From assembly GCF_010367455.1 (NCBI RefSeq), contig NZ_WRPR01000083.1, forward strand, positions 1 to 46,116: a DNA stretch of 46,116 nucleotides, given 5' to 3'. The DNA comes from Candidatus Laterigemmans baculatus. GTDB taxonomy: Bacteria; Planctomycetota; Planctomycetia; Pirellulales; Pirellulaceae. Below are positions 21,101-27,137 of this stretch, piece by piece. The notes beneath the pieces were generated by a model. The model worked only from the letters and a program-made list of their open reading frames with translations, made no database searches and had not been told where the DNA came from. The position numbers were made by a program, and so were the translations under genes. Positions within the stretch are counted from its first letter, which is position 1. Every line of letters starts with the position of its first letter.

Positions 21101-21395
21101 GGATCCCGCGGAGGAACCATCCGGCTACCGCCACGAGCCAACCGCTCAGCACCACGGTGGTCGTCCAGCGGCCGAGCGGAGCGGAGGGACGCAACCACCA
21201 ATCGAGCCCGACCGCCACAGCCGCACCAAGCACCACCAGAGCGAGCAGCACGGCGACCGCGCGAATCCACAACAGACGCACCACGCGAGCCCGCAAGGCG
21301 GCCATCCGCGCTAGCAACGACTCTCGCCAAGGGCTGGCCAGTGGGAAACCGCCGCTTTGAGGCTCGTCCGTATCGGGGGGAGAAATCACGCTCAT
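18126..21395 (-). CDS. large membrane coiled-coil protein, DUF4175-like
   Basis: A 1089-residue protein. Membrane helices lie at about 43-65, 78-95 and 167-186, with the stretch QLERRLPALGDRLSSAV between helices 2 and 3, typical of DUF4175-type proteins. Then come a beta-rich periplasmic region (about 210-560) and a long Ala/Glu/Arg-rich coiled coil to the end. The ATG at 21395 is chosen because the encoded MSVIS start lies 9 bases after a TATACT box; longer forms would run into the divergent Nudix promoter region. It heads a four-gene overlapping unit. Probably a scaffold in the cell envelope; the exact role is unknown. Confidence 0.82.
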   Translation of the reverse strand: MSVISPPDTDEPQSGGFPLASPWRESLLARMAALRARVVRLLWIRAVAVLLALVVLGAAVAVGLDWWLRPSAPLGRWTTTVVLSGWLVAVAGWFLRGIPQRRISTTLVARQLERRLPALGDRLSSAVAMLDSSDARESELRGQVVRQAAEELSVARPEQTIDAAPAVRMAILAGLLVGTAVAAALWRPELAELAARRLFAPASAAAWPRRNYLELANVPERVHAGAEFEVFVQDRGGSLPADTAITVRTSSGERLSPPLRMSGTAGAAKIDGLGEDFAIRATGGDDDTMPWRSVRVVAAPQITSYELRLVPPEYSGRPPRTLVGERFRILAGTRLSIEAEVEPPVVEARFERVGGSRAPADGAPSERGTTAGAASEEPGVWTAELGEAGNRLAVGPIVLDRGGQFVFRWTDREGLSGESRKRWRIEVEEDAVPRVALVQPAEDRELTAEGSIELEMLAEDDLGLAESWFQVQTGGTSLRFQPERLEGTPREHTRRTRVHVAALLEPTEAPAAGLEVGQTIELTGVALDTAGQRGESTTRRLRIVSTETLRQSLAADQRAALEPLREAAREQKVAAEQTEAARGRLLGDDDQRAAAEDRLRAAEAAQAAAERRVAAGPESALERLREAVRKAEDNDIEAAGLRELLSALESAAEDRMQPAGAQLETAREQLAAEEDQAAAQSMEDAIANQRQAAETLDEVVATMRRDDARRAASETLAELQADQERLREASQQVADAVDARREASRLAQQQRRLAREAEAMRERLQQLAEELGEQNPQAAAAAEQAAERLQPEAGDQQPPSSSVADAMRAAAAELERGREGRASQLQQQIADQLAAAERELRGESGSPQSAETESEDPLQNFAAGLETLRSEQASLVAALREELDPTLAAAQDALADESETLAATPAAPPGYPEAVTDVASEMRVAAALLRRRGSEAAAVERAESALTRLEFIAESLRGSPTPPSDASPASEAAEQTDAESREEQNPPVPLSTLRLVRATQEFLRARTEQLAAAEQAATEQAADEQAADEPAVREPAAEALRRARFAAAKRALAEEQQRLIERIERYAQAMAATQAETNETEESDAPAEN

Positions 21396-21404
21396 GCCGA
21401 TTTT

Positions 21405-21410
21405 AGTATA
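21405..21410 (-). promoter_or_regulatory. candidate -10 box (TATACT) of the coiled-coil operon
   Basis: TATACT reads on the minus strand with only nine bases before the ATG at 21395, so a transcript starting at normal distance would have almost no 5' leader. No good -35 hexamer was found. Confidence 0.35.
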
Positions 21411-21513
21411 CCGCCGCGTGGAGTTGGCCGGAGCGTCCCGCTTGGGCCTCGCCGTCGGGGCGAGTTGCTTTAAAATGCTCCGCTTTGTTCCCTTTACCGC
21501 CCGGCAGCCCTTC

Positions 21514-22065
21514 ATGATTGAACCGACACCTCGGCGGCACGGACCGTGGACAATTCGGGAAACCCGCCAGGTTTATCGGGATCCCTGGGTCGCGGTGCAT
21601 CGCGACGAGGTGACCCGCCCCGACGGTCTTCCCGGCAGTTACTGCGTGGTCAATTTGAAGCATGGTGTGTGCGTCGTGGCGGTCGACGAGCAGCGGCGGA
21701 TTCATTTGACCGAGGAGTTCCACTACGGCGTCGGTCGGGTGACGCTCGAAGCGGTCAGCGGGGGAATCGAGGAGGGAGACGATTCCGACGCGACCGCCCG
21801 CCGCGAGTTGGCCGAGGAATTGGGAATCACTGCCGCGACCTGGACCTCGCTCGGCAACGTCGACCCGTTCACTTCGAACGTCGTCTCGCCGACCCGCTTG
21901 TATCTGGCGACTGGGCTGAGCTTTGGTGAAGCATCGACCGAGGGGACCGAAGTGATCCGCCACGTCGTGATGCCGCTCGCGGAAGCGGTCGAAGCGGTCT
22001 TGGAGAGCCGCATCACCCACGCGCCCACCTGCGTCGCAATCCTCAAAGCCGAACGCCTGCTATAG
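21514..22065 (+). CDS. Nudix hydrolase, ADP-ribose pyrophosphatase-like
   Basis: A 183-residue hydrolase of nucleoside diphosphates linked to another group. The Nudix box GGIEEGDDSDATARRELAEE runs from about residue 87 to 106 and continues into LGI. It fits the consensus except that the first box Glu is Asp; the REL-EE metal ligands are intact. The fold resembles ADP-ribose pyrophosphatases, but the substrate cannot be fixed. The start is placed at ATG 21514; an ATG at 21475 lies within a TAAAAT promoter-like stretch. The stop codon TAG is provided by the first bases of a family C repeat. Confidence 0.88.
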   Translation: MIEPTPRRHGPWTIRETRQVYRDPWVAVHRDEVTRPDGLPGSYCVVNLKHGVCVVAVDEQRRIHLTEEFHYGVGRVTLEAVSGGIEEGDDSDATARRELAEELGITAATWTSLGNVDPFTSNVVSPTRLYLATGLSFGEASTEGTEVIRHVVMPLAEAVEAVLESRITHAPTCVAILKAERLL

Positions 22066-22167
22066 TCGCCTTTCGCTCCGCGAAAGTATCGCATCCCGAA
22101 AATAGTCGCCTTTCGCTCCGCGAAAGTTGCGCAGGATCGCTACTTTCGCGGAGCGAAAGGCGACTAT
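22062..22167. repeat. three family C palindromic units
   Basis: Forward units lie at 22062-22087 and 22102-22127, with an inverse unit at 22142-22167, each starting or ending in ATAGTCGCC. The first overlaps the Nudix stop codon (22063-22065). The trio separates the convergent Nudix and recombinase genes and could fold into strong hairpins. Confidence 0.9.
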
Positions 22168-22173
22168 GGCCCG

Positions 22174-23130
22174 CTACGCCCGGGGGTGAAACGTCTGGTG
22201 GACTTTCTTCAGCCGGGAGTGTTCGACGTGGGTGTAGATCTGCGTCGTTTGGATGCTGGCGTGACCGAGCATCTCTTGGACGAGCCGGAGGTCCGCGCCG
22301 CCGGCGAGCAGGTGCGTGGCGAAGCTGTGCCGCAGCGTGTGGGGGCTGATGTTCGGGTCGATCCCCGCGCGGAGCGCACAGCGCTTGACCAGTCGCCACA
22401 GGTGAACCCGCTCGAGGCAGCGGCCAGTGCGGCTTAGAAAGAGGGCTTCGGGCGAGGGGTTGTGGGAGCTGATCATCGTCGGGCGAAGTTCTTCCAAGTA
22501 GCGTTGGATGGCTTCGATCGCGCGACGGCCAAGCGGAACGATCCGCTGCTTGCCTCCCTTTCCTTCGGCGCGGATCTGCCGCTCGGCAAAGTTCACGTCG
22601 CGGACCCGCAGGTTGCAGACTTCCGAAGCCCGGCAACCGGTCGCGTACAGGACTTCCAGCATCGCTCGGTCGCGGAGCCAGTAGCGATCGCTTCGCCGGG
22701 GAGCCAGCAGGAAGGCTTCGACGTGCCGGGCCGAGAGCACCTTGGGGACTCGTTGCCACATCTTTTGCGTGGCGAGCAGCTCGGCCTGGTTGTCCTCGAG
22801 GACCCCTTCGAGCTGTAGGTATTTGAAGAACGTCCGCAGAGCGACGATATTCCTCGCGATGCTAGCCGGAGCGAGCTCCTGACGGCTGAGCCAACCGACA
22901 TACTCCGAGAGTTCGGCGATCTTCAGGTCCGCAAATCGCCGCCCGCCGGACCACTCCATGAACCGTCGCAGATCGTTCCCATAGGCGGCGATCGTATTCT
23001 CCGCCAAGTGGCACTCTCCTCGCAGGTAGTTGAGGAAATCCTCGCAGTACGACCGCGTCCGCTCGGGCGACGCCGGAGGAGCTTCCTGACCGCGTAGCTT
23101 TTGCAGTTTCGTCAGTCGCACGCTTAACAT
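22174..23130 (-). CDS. xerD: tyrosine recombinase of the XerC/XerD type
   Basis: A 318-residue site-specific recombinase, the expected size for Xer proteins that resolve chromosome dimers at dif. There is an N-terminal SAM-like core-binding domain (about 25-110) and a catalytic domain with all expected residues: Arg167 (TGCRASE), Lys191 (GKGGKQR), His264 and Arg267 (HTLRH), His290 (LGHAS) and nucleophile Tyr299 (QIYTH). The C-terminus resembles XerD, but XerC cannot be excluded. The ATG at 23130 is favoured; an upstream ATG at 23178 adds 16 unrelated residues. There are no integrase-type neighbours or attachment-site duplications, so a housekeeping role is likely. Confidence 0.9.
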   Translation of the reverse strand: MLSVRLTKLQKLRGQEAPPASPERTRSYCEDFLNYLRGECHLAENTIAAYGNDLRRFMEWSGGRRFADLKIAELSEYVGWLSRQELAPASIARNIVALRTFFKYLQLEGVLEDNQAELLATQKMWQRVPKVLSARHVEAFLLAPRRSDRYWLRDRAMLEVLYATGCRASEVCNLRVRDVNFAERQIRAEGKGGKQRIVPLGRRAIEAIQRYLEELRPTMISSHNPSPEALFLSRTGRCLERVHLWRLVKRCALRAGIDPNISPHTLRHSFATHLLAGGADLRLVQEMLGHASIQTTQIYTHVEHSRLKKVHQTFHPRA

Positions 23131-23522
23131 TCCTGGCGGGTGAGCTAGGCTTGGGAACCCTCGACGATCAGCCGCCACGCGGCAGCGTCCGGTTCTTTCC
23201 GCTGTTGAGCCGACGGCCCTAGCCGCGGGTTTTTACCGCTGCTGAGCCGACGGCGCTAGCCGCGGGTTCCGCCGCGCAGCCGAACGGACCGGCCTCGTGG
23301 CGAAACGTCGCCGCAGCGCGACGTTTTTTCGCGCTGCGAACCGTTTTGGGCCCGAGGCTAGCGCCTACGGCTCAGCGAATAGGTAAAAGTAGACGGCATT
23401 GGCCAGCAGTGCCGGGCGGCTGACGGAGTTTTGGAGAGTATCGTCCTCGCGTGCCTCGCGCGATCGCTCGGCGGTCGGTCGCACCGGTGGTTTCAGTTGT
23501 TGGGTTTCTGTGGACGCTTGGC
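23131..23522. other. 392-bp intergenic region between divergent xerD and galE, filled with repeats
   Basis: It holds family E and D repeats (23168-23375) and a hairpin pair at 23303-23338. The rightmost 150 bases have no recognisable gene. No clear promoter for galE was identified. Confidence 0.6.
23168..23375. repeat. cluster of GCTAGC-centred palindromic repeats, families D and E
   Basis: A decayed family E unit lies at 23168-23195, resembling the arm at 30476-30503. Two forward GAGCCGACGG-type family D units lie at 23206-23230 and 23243-23267, and an inverse one at 23350-23375. Inside is a hairpin of AAACGTCGC with GCGACGTTT (23303-23311, 23318-23326) followed by a six-T run. An alternative stem, CGCAGCGCG with CGCGCTGCG (23312-23320, 23330-23338), cannot form at the same time. 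Confidence 0.8.
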
Positions 23523-24509
23523 ATGAACATTTTGGTTGTCGGTGGTGCCGGTTACGTCGGTTCGCATGCGGTCCGGCTGCTCGCTGCCGCGGGACATGAA
23601 GTCTGGGTTTACGACAATCTTTCGCGAGGCCATCGAGCCGCGGTGCCCAGCGGACGACTGATCGAAGGGGATGTGCTCGATGGAGCGCGAACCCGGCAAG
23701 TGCTCCGCGAGAAGCGGATCGACGCGGTCATGCACTTCGCCGCCTTTGCCTTGGTCGGCGAGTCGGTGGCCGAGCCGGCGATGTATTACCGCAACAACGT
23801 CGTCGCCGCGCTCGAACTGCTCGATGCAATGCGCGATGCCGACGTCCGCCGGCTGGTATTCAGCAGCACCACGGCGACCTACGGCGAGCCCGATGCGATC
23901 CCGATCGCCGAGTCGACGCGGCAGGATCCGATCAATCCCTACGGGTTCACCAAGCTGGTGATCGAGCGGGCGATGGCCGACTACGCCCACGCCTATGGAC
24001 TCGGTTACGCCGCGCTCCGCTACTTCAACGCCGCCGGGGCGTCGCCCTCGGGCGAGATCGGCGAGGATCACGATCCGGAGAGCCACATCATTCCGATCGT
24101 GCTGCAGGTCGCTCTCGGGCAACGCGAGCGGATCACGATCTTTGGTGACGATTACCCCACCCCCGACGGAACCTGCATCCGCGACTATATCCACGTCGAC
24201 GACCTCGGGGCGGCGCACCTCAAGGCGCTCGACCGCTTGGAAGAAGGCCGCGGAATCTGCGTCAATCTGGGGACCGGCCAGGGCACCAGCGTGCGGCAGA
24301 TCATCGACGCCTGCCGCAGCGTGACTGGCCACGCGATTCCCGAAGCGATCGGCGAGCGACGGCCGGGCGACCCGCCGGAGCTGGTTGCCGATGCTTCGCT
24401 GGCCCGCCAGATCCTCGACTGGGAACCGCGGTACACCGACATCCACGAAATCGTCGCCACCGCCTGGAAGTGGCATCAAAGCCATCCGCAAGGGTACGGG
24501 ACGAAGTAA
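23523..24509 (+). CDS. galE: UDP-glucose 4-epimerase
   Basis: An NAD-dependent short-chain dehydrogenase-type epimerase interconverting UDP-glucose and UDP-galactose, supplying envelope sugars. The cofactor motif GGAGYVG is at 7-13, the catalytic Ser/Thr stretch SSTTATYG at 114-121, and Tyr140 and Lys144 form the YxxxK pair. At 328 residues it has GalE length. The ATG at 23523 is chosen because the Rossmann strand begins directly after it. The family includes epimerases with N-acetyl sugar substrates, which cannot be excluded. The gene is convergent with the secreted diheme-type protein, with a 22-bp gap containing a small GTACT palindrome. Confidence 0.93.
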   Translation: MNILVVGGAGYVGSHAVRLLAAAGHEVWVYDNLSRGHRAAVPSGRLIEGDVLDGARTRQVLREKRIDAVMHFAAFALVGESVAEPAMYYRNNVVAALELLDAMRDADVRRLVFSSTTATYGEPDAIPIAESTRQDPINPYGFTKLVIERAMADYAHAYGLGYAALRYFNAAGASPSGEIGEDHDPESHIIPIVLQVALGQRERITIFGDDYPTPDGTCIRDYIHVDDLGAAHLKALDRLEEGRGICVNLGTGQGTSVRQIIDACRSVTGHAIPEAIGERRPGDPPELVADASLARQILDWEPRYTDIHEIVATAWKWHQSHPQGYGTK

Positions 24510-24531
24510 GAAGAAAAAGTACTCAGTACCT

Positions 24532-26646
24532 TCACCGGCGCTGGTTGGCGGCGTACCAGTTGAACCAGGCGGCGACAAATTCTTTGGGCGGGGCACCGAA
24601 GGCTTGGGTGAAGGCTTCGGGGAACGGACTCCCTTGGTCGAGGTTGCGGAGCAGACCGTCGAATTGCCGCCGCGCCCCGCGGTCGATCATCATTTTGCCG
24701 ATCCCGTAGCCGACCAGATCGGTCTGTTCCGGCGGTAGGTTGCCGTCGAGCAATTGGTCGGGAGATTTGACCGCTGCGACCGCTTCGGGCAGCGCCGCGT
24801 CCCATGCTTTCGGGGCGTCGAAATCGCGAGCGGCAAACCGCGTCGCGGCGGCCCGGCCGACCCCTTCGGTGAGCCACCGTGGCAGATCGCCTCGCGAGGC
24901 CAGTGCGAGGCTGGTCAGCGGCGCGATCAGTCGCGCCTGCAGCGTCTTGGGATCGTCCGCATCGGCGACCAGCGAGATGTAAGCGTCGACGCCATCGTAC
25001 TGCCAGTGGGCGCTCCACTCGCTGGGCACTTCACGCTGCTCGACCATCTTGGAGAATTCGCTGTAGTCGTAGCGACGCGGAAACACGAACAGCGTGACGC
25101 GGCCTTTGAACGTCCCTTTCGCTCCGGCTCCCGAAGACGCTCCGGCTCCCGAAGAGTTGGAGGGCGGGACCAGCGTGCGGACTTTCTTAAGCGCCGCGGT
25201 GGCCGCTGTCGCGACTCGCTCGGCCGTCTCCTGCGGCACGTTTCCGAGCACGAGGACCTCGTCGTTCTCCACTTCCACCGCCGAGCTGCGGGCCTCTTCG
25301 GGAGCGGCCAGTTGCCAATTCTTGTGGGCCAGCTCGCGCCTTCGCGCGACGAGTTCCTCGTGGGTTGCATTTTTCGCCCACGCCTCGGTCATCATCACCC
25401 GCAGGGGCTGGTCCGCGGAGGCTGCGTCGAGTTTGGCTCCTTCGTCGATCCAGGTGCGGATCAAGGCGATCTCGTCTTCGGCTAGCGGCGGACGACCGCC
25501 GGCGGGCATCCGGTCTCCCTCCATCCCGCGGAGCTTGCGGACCAGCAAACTCGATTCGCCACTGCCCGGCTCAAACAGCGGTCCGCTGGTGCCGCCGCGG
25601 AGCAATTGCGCGAACGAGTCCATCCGCAATCCGCCCCGGGTCTGCATCGCATCGATGTGGCACCCGTTGCAGTTGCCGACCAGCAAGGGTGCGATCTGCC
25701 GCGAGAAGCTGACCGTCTCCGAGCCGTCGGCAGCCGTGGCCATGGGAGTCGTGGGCGAGGGAGTCGCGGCGGGCGCGTTGGTCGGCGAGTTCATCGGGGC
25801 CAGCGAGCGAGCGGCGTAAGCCACCAGCGGCGCGGCCGGAGCGGGACCATCGAAGGCGGCTCCCGCGGCCACCCATTTCTTCAGCAGTTCGAGTTCCGCT
25901 TGTGGCACCGTGCCTCCGCCGCGGGGCATGTCTCCAGTCTCGATCGTCTCGATCAAGCGGCTGCCGACCGGGTCGCCCGGGAATACCACCACGCCTTCGG
26001 CCGGGCCTTTCATCAAGGCCGCGAACGACTCGACCGTGAACCCGCCTTTCCGCTGTTCGATGTGGCAGCCGCCGCAGCGGGAGATCAGGATCGGGGCGAC
26101 TTGCCGGGTGAAGCTGACGCGGCTCGGATCCTCGGGCTGCATTTCCGGCTCGCTCGACTTCGGCGGGCCGCTCGGTTTGCCGCGACGATCTGGACGATTG
26201 GCGGGCTCGGGAGTGCTTGCCGCCATGGGCTCGGAAGCCGCAGCCGGTTCGGCGAGCGCCGCGGCAATCTCGGCCGGGTCGAGGTAGCTCGGCCGCTGGA
26301 CCCCGAGCTCGGGCCGCTCGAACGGCGGCAGGACGATGCCCTCGAGCTGCAGCATCGCGTGGGCGCGCTCGATGCGAACGATCAGGGGCTGGGCCGTCTT
26401 GAAGGTTTCCGCGTCGGCGTCGCGGAGCGCCGCTTCGAGCCGCAGCATGGCGCGGACGAGCGATTGTCCGGCGGCGGGGAATTTGCCGGCTTGAAAAGCC
26501 TCGCCCGTCTCCCGAATCAGCTCATACGTCTCTTGCAGCTGCGTCCGTTGTTCGGCGGTCAGTTCGGCTCGGGCTTGCGGGGCGGCCGCGGCGCCGAGCA
26601 GGCCGGTGAGTGCCAAGACGCCGAGGAAGCGAATCGCGTGCATCAT
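24532..26646 (-). CDS. exported protein with two planctomycete-type cytochrome c motifs and a degenerate peptidase-like C-terminus
   Basis: A 704-residue protein with signal peptide (1-27, ending QARA). A helical N-terminal block is followed by two PSCyt1-like cytochrome domains with haem motifs CGGCH (191-195) and CNGCH (326-330). Each has downstream Met candidates (GDMPRGG, about Met240, and GDRMPAGG). The C-terminal 230 residues resemble peptidase-MA/DUF1570-type domains (LPRWLTEGVGRAA) but lack an HExxH zinc motif where one would be expected. It is probably periplasmic and haem-binding. In planctomycetes such domains usually accompany DUF1553/DUF1549 proteins, absent here. The start is at 26646, with a second ATG one codon later. 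Confidence 0.88.
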   Translation of the reverse strand: MMHAIRFLGVLALTGLLGAAAAPQARAELTAEQRTQLQETYELIRETGEAFQAGKFPAAGQSLVRAMLRLEAALRDADAETFKTAQPLIVRIERAHAMLQLEGIVLPPFERPELGVQRPSYLDPAEIAAALAEPAAASEPMAASTPEPANRPDRRGKPSGPPKSSEPEMQPEDPSRVSFTRQVAPILISRCGGCHIEQRKGGFTVESFAALMKGPAEGVVVFPGDPVGSRLIETIETGDMPRGGGTVPQAELELLKKWVAAGAAFDGPAPAAPLVAYAARSLAPMNSPTNAPAATPSPTTPMATAADGSETVSFSRQIAPLLVGNCNGCHIDAMQTRGGLRMDSFAQLLRGGTSGPLFEPGSGESSLLVRKLRGMEGDRMPAGGRPPLAEDEIALIRTWIDEGAKLDAASADQPLRVMMTEAWAKNATHEELVARRRELAHKNWQLAAPEEARSSAVEVENDEVLVLGNVPQETAERVATAATAALKKVRTLVPPSNSSGAGASSGAGAKGTFKGRVTLFVFPRRYDYSEFSKMVEQREVPSEWSAHWQYDGVDAYISLVADADDPKTLQARLIAPLTSLALASRGDLPRWLTEGVGRAAATRFAARDFDAPKAWDAALPEAVAAVKSPDQLLDGNLPPEQTDLVGYGIGKMMIDRGARRQFDGLLRNLDQGSPFPEAFTQAFGAPPKEFVAAWFNWYAANQRR

Positions 26647-26790
26647 GGGTCGAGTGCTTGCCGGAGGTGAGCCAATTGCAGAGAAGGAGCCGAAGACTGA
26701 ACGGCCGGAGGCGGCAATTGTCACCGCGCAAACCGCCGAGGAAGAGGTCAGACGTGATTCTAATCGATCGAAGCGGGGGGAGCGTCGTCG

Positions 26791-26913
26791 AACTCGTACT
26801 CGTACTCAGCGAAGCGGTACTCGTACTCGTACTCGAATCCGGCAAACCGCCACCGCATGCGTCGGAACCCACCGCGTGATTCGAGTACGAGTACCGCTTC
26901 GCTGAGTACGAGT
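26791..26913. repeat. GTACTCG palindromic repeat with about 35-bp inverted arms, family B
   Basis: The left arm (26798-26838) and right arm (26879-26913) are reverse complements over about 35 bases, apart from one extra GTACTC unit on the left. The shared core TACTCAGCGAAGCGGTACTC is one base from the core at 7335-7380. The arms flank about 40 bp of unrelated sequence, a MITE-like design. It lies between the divergent cytochrome-type gene and the DAHP synthase leader. Confidence 0.8.
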
Positions 26914-26944
26914 CCCCCCGCTTCACAAATCGCTGCGGCGGCTC

Positions 26945-26974
26945 TTGCAATCGGCCTTGGAGGGGAAATACACT
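26945..26974 (+). promoter_or_regulatory. candidate promoter of the DAHP synthase leader transcript
   Basis: TTGCAA (26945-26950) and TACACT (26969-26974) are separated by 18 bases. A start about 7 bases downstream would fall at 26981-26982, at or just before the leader-peptide ATG, giving a nearly leaderless message. GGAGG at 26959-26963 is too far from the ATG (18 bases) and AGGGG at 26976-26980 too close, so a leaderless mode is plausible. Confidence 0.45.
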
Positions 26975-26981
26975 TAGGGGC

Positions 26982-27044
26982 ATGAGCCGCAACCTGTCGT
27001 TCCGTTATTGGTTTACCAACCCCCGGATTTCCGTGGGTCGGTGA
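26982..27044 (+). CDS. 20-residue leader peptide rich in aromatic residues
   Basis: An open frame from ATG 26982 to TGA 27042-27044. Residues 7-11 are Phe-Arg-Tyr-Trp-Phe, so every aromatic amino acid occurs within five codons (27000-27014), in a 20-residue peptide. It lies directly upstream of a mutually exclusive hairpin set and of the gene for the first enzyme of aromatic amino acid synthesis. The peptide itself needs no activity: its codons would sense charged tRNA-Phe, tRNA-Tyr and tRNA-Trp through ribosome stalling. Translation has not been shown and the ribosome-binding site is weak, but composition and position together are hard to explain by chance. Confidence 0.75.
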   Translation: MSRNLSFRYWFTNPRISVGR

Positions 27045-27107
27045 CGAACGGCTGCAGCTCAAGAGTCACACGATACAAAACCCCGGAGATCCTTGTGGTC
27101 TCCGGGG
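27019..27107 (+). promoter_or_regulatory. transcription attenuator: segments 1-4 of the DAHP synthase leader RNA
   Basis: Segment 1 is ACCCCCGG (27019-27026), segment 2 CCGTGGGT (27031-27038), segment 3 ACCCCGGAGA (27080-27089) and segment 4 TCTCCGGGG (27099-27107). Segments 1:2 pair with 7 bp around one mismatch. Segments 2:3 pair with 7 bp (27031-27038 with 27080-27086) and one bulged base. Segments 3:4 form the terminator. Segments 1 and 3 are near copies, as the model requires. A ribosome stalled on the aromatic codons would cover segment 1, free segment 2 to pair with segment 3 and allow read-through. A ribosome finishing at the TGA would cover segment 2 and permit termination. Pairings were found by eye, without energy calculation. 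Confidence 0.7.
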
Positions 27108-27121
27108 TTTTTTTGTTTTTT
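27077..27121 (+). terminator. intrinsic terminator inside the DAHP synthase leader
   Basis: A perfect 13-bp stem (27077-27089 with 27099-27111), a 9-base loop, and a seven-T run at 27108-27114 followed by G and six more T. It ends 16 bases before the DAHP synthase GTG. No plus-strand gene lies upstream for nearly 2.5 kb, so its only plausible target is the leader transcript itself. Confidence 0.88.
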
Positions 27122-27137
27122 CCCGGGAGAGAATGCC

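Noticed and set aside
22174-23130. Mobile-element integrase
   Set aside because: Size and motifs fit housekeeping Xer recombinases; no attachment-site duplication, tRNA or phage gene is nearby.
26982-27121. T-box or metabolite riboswitch upstream of DAHP synthase
   Set aside because: No T-box consensus or conserved riboswitch core was recognised; the leader peptide with aromatic codons explains the hairpins better.
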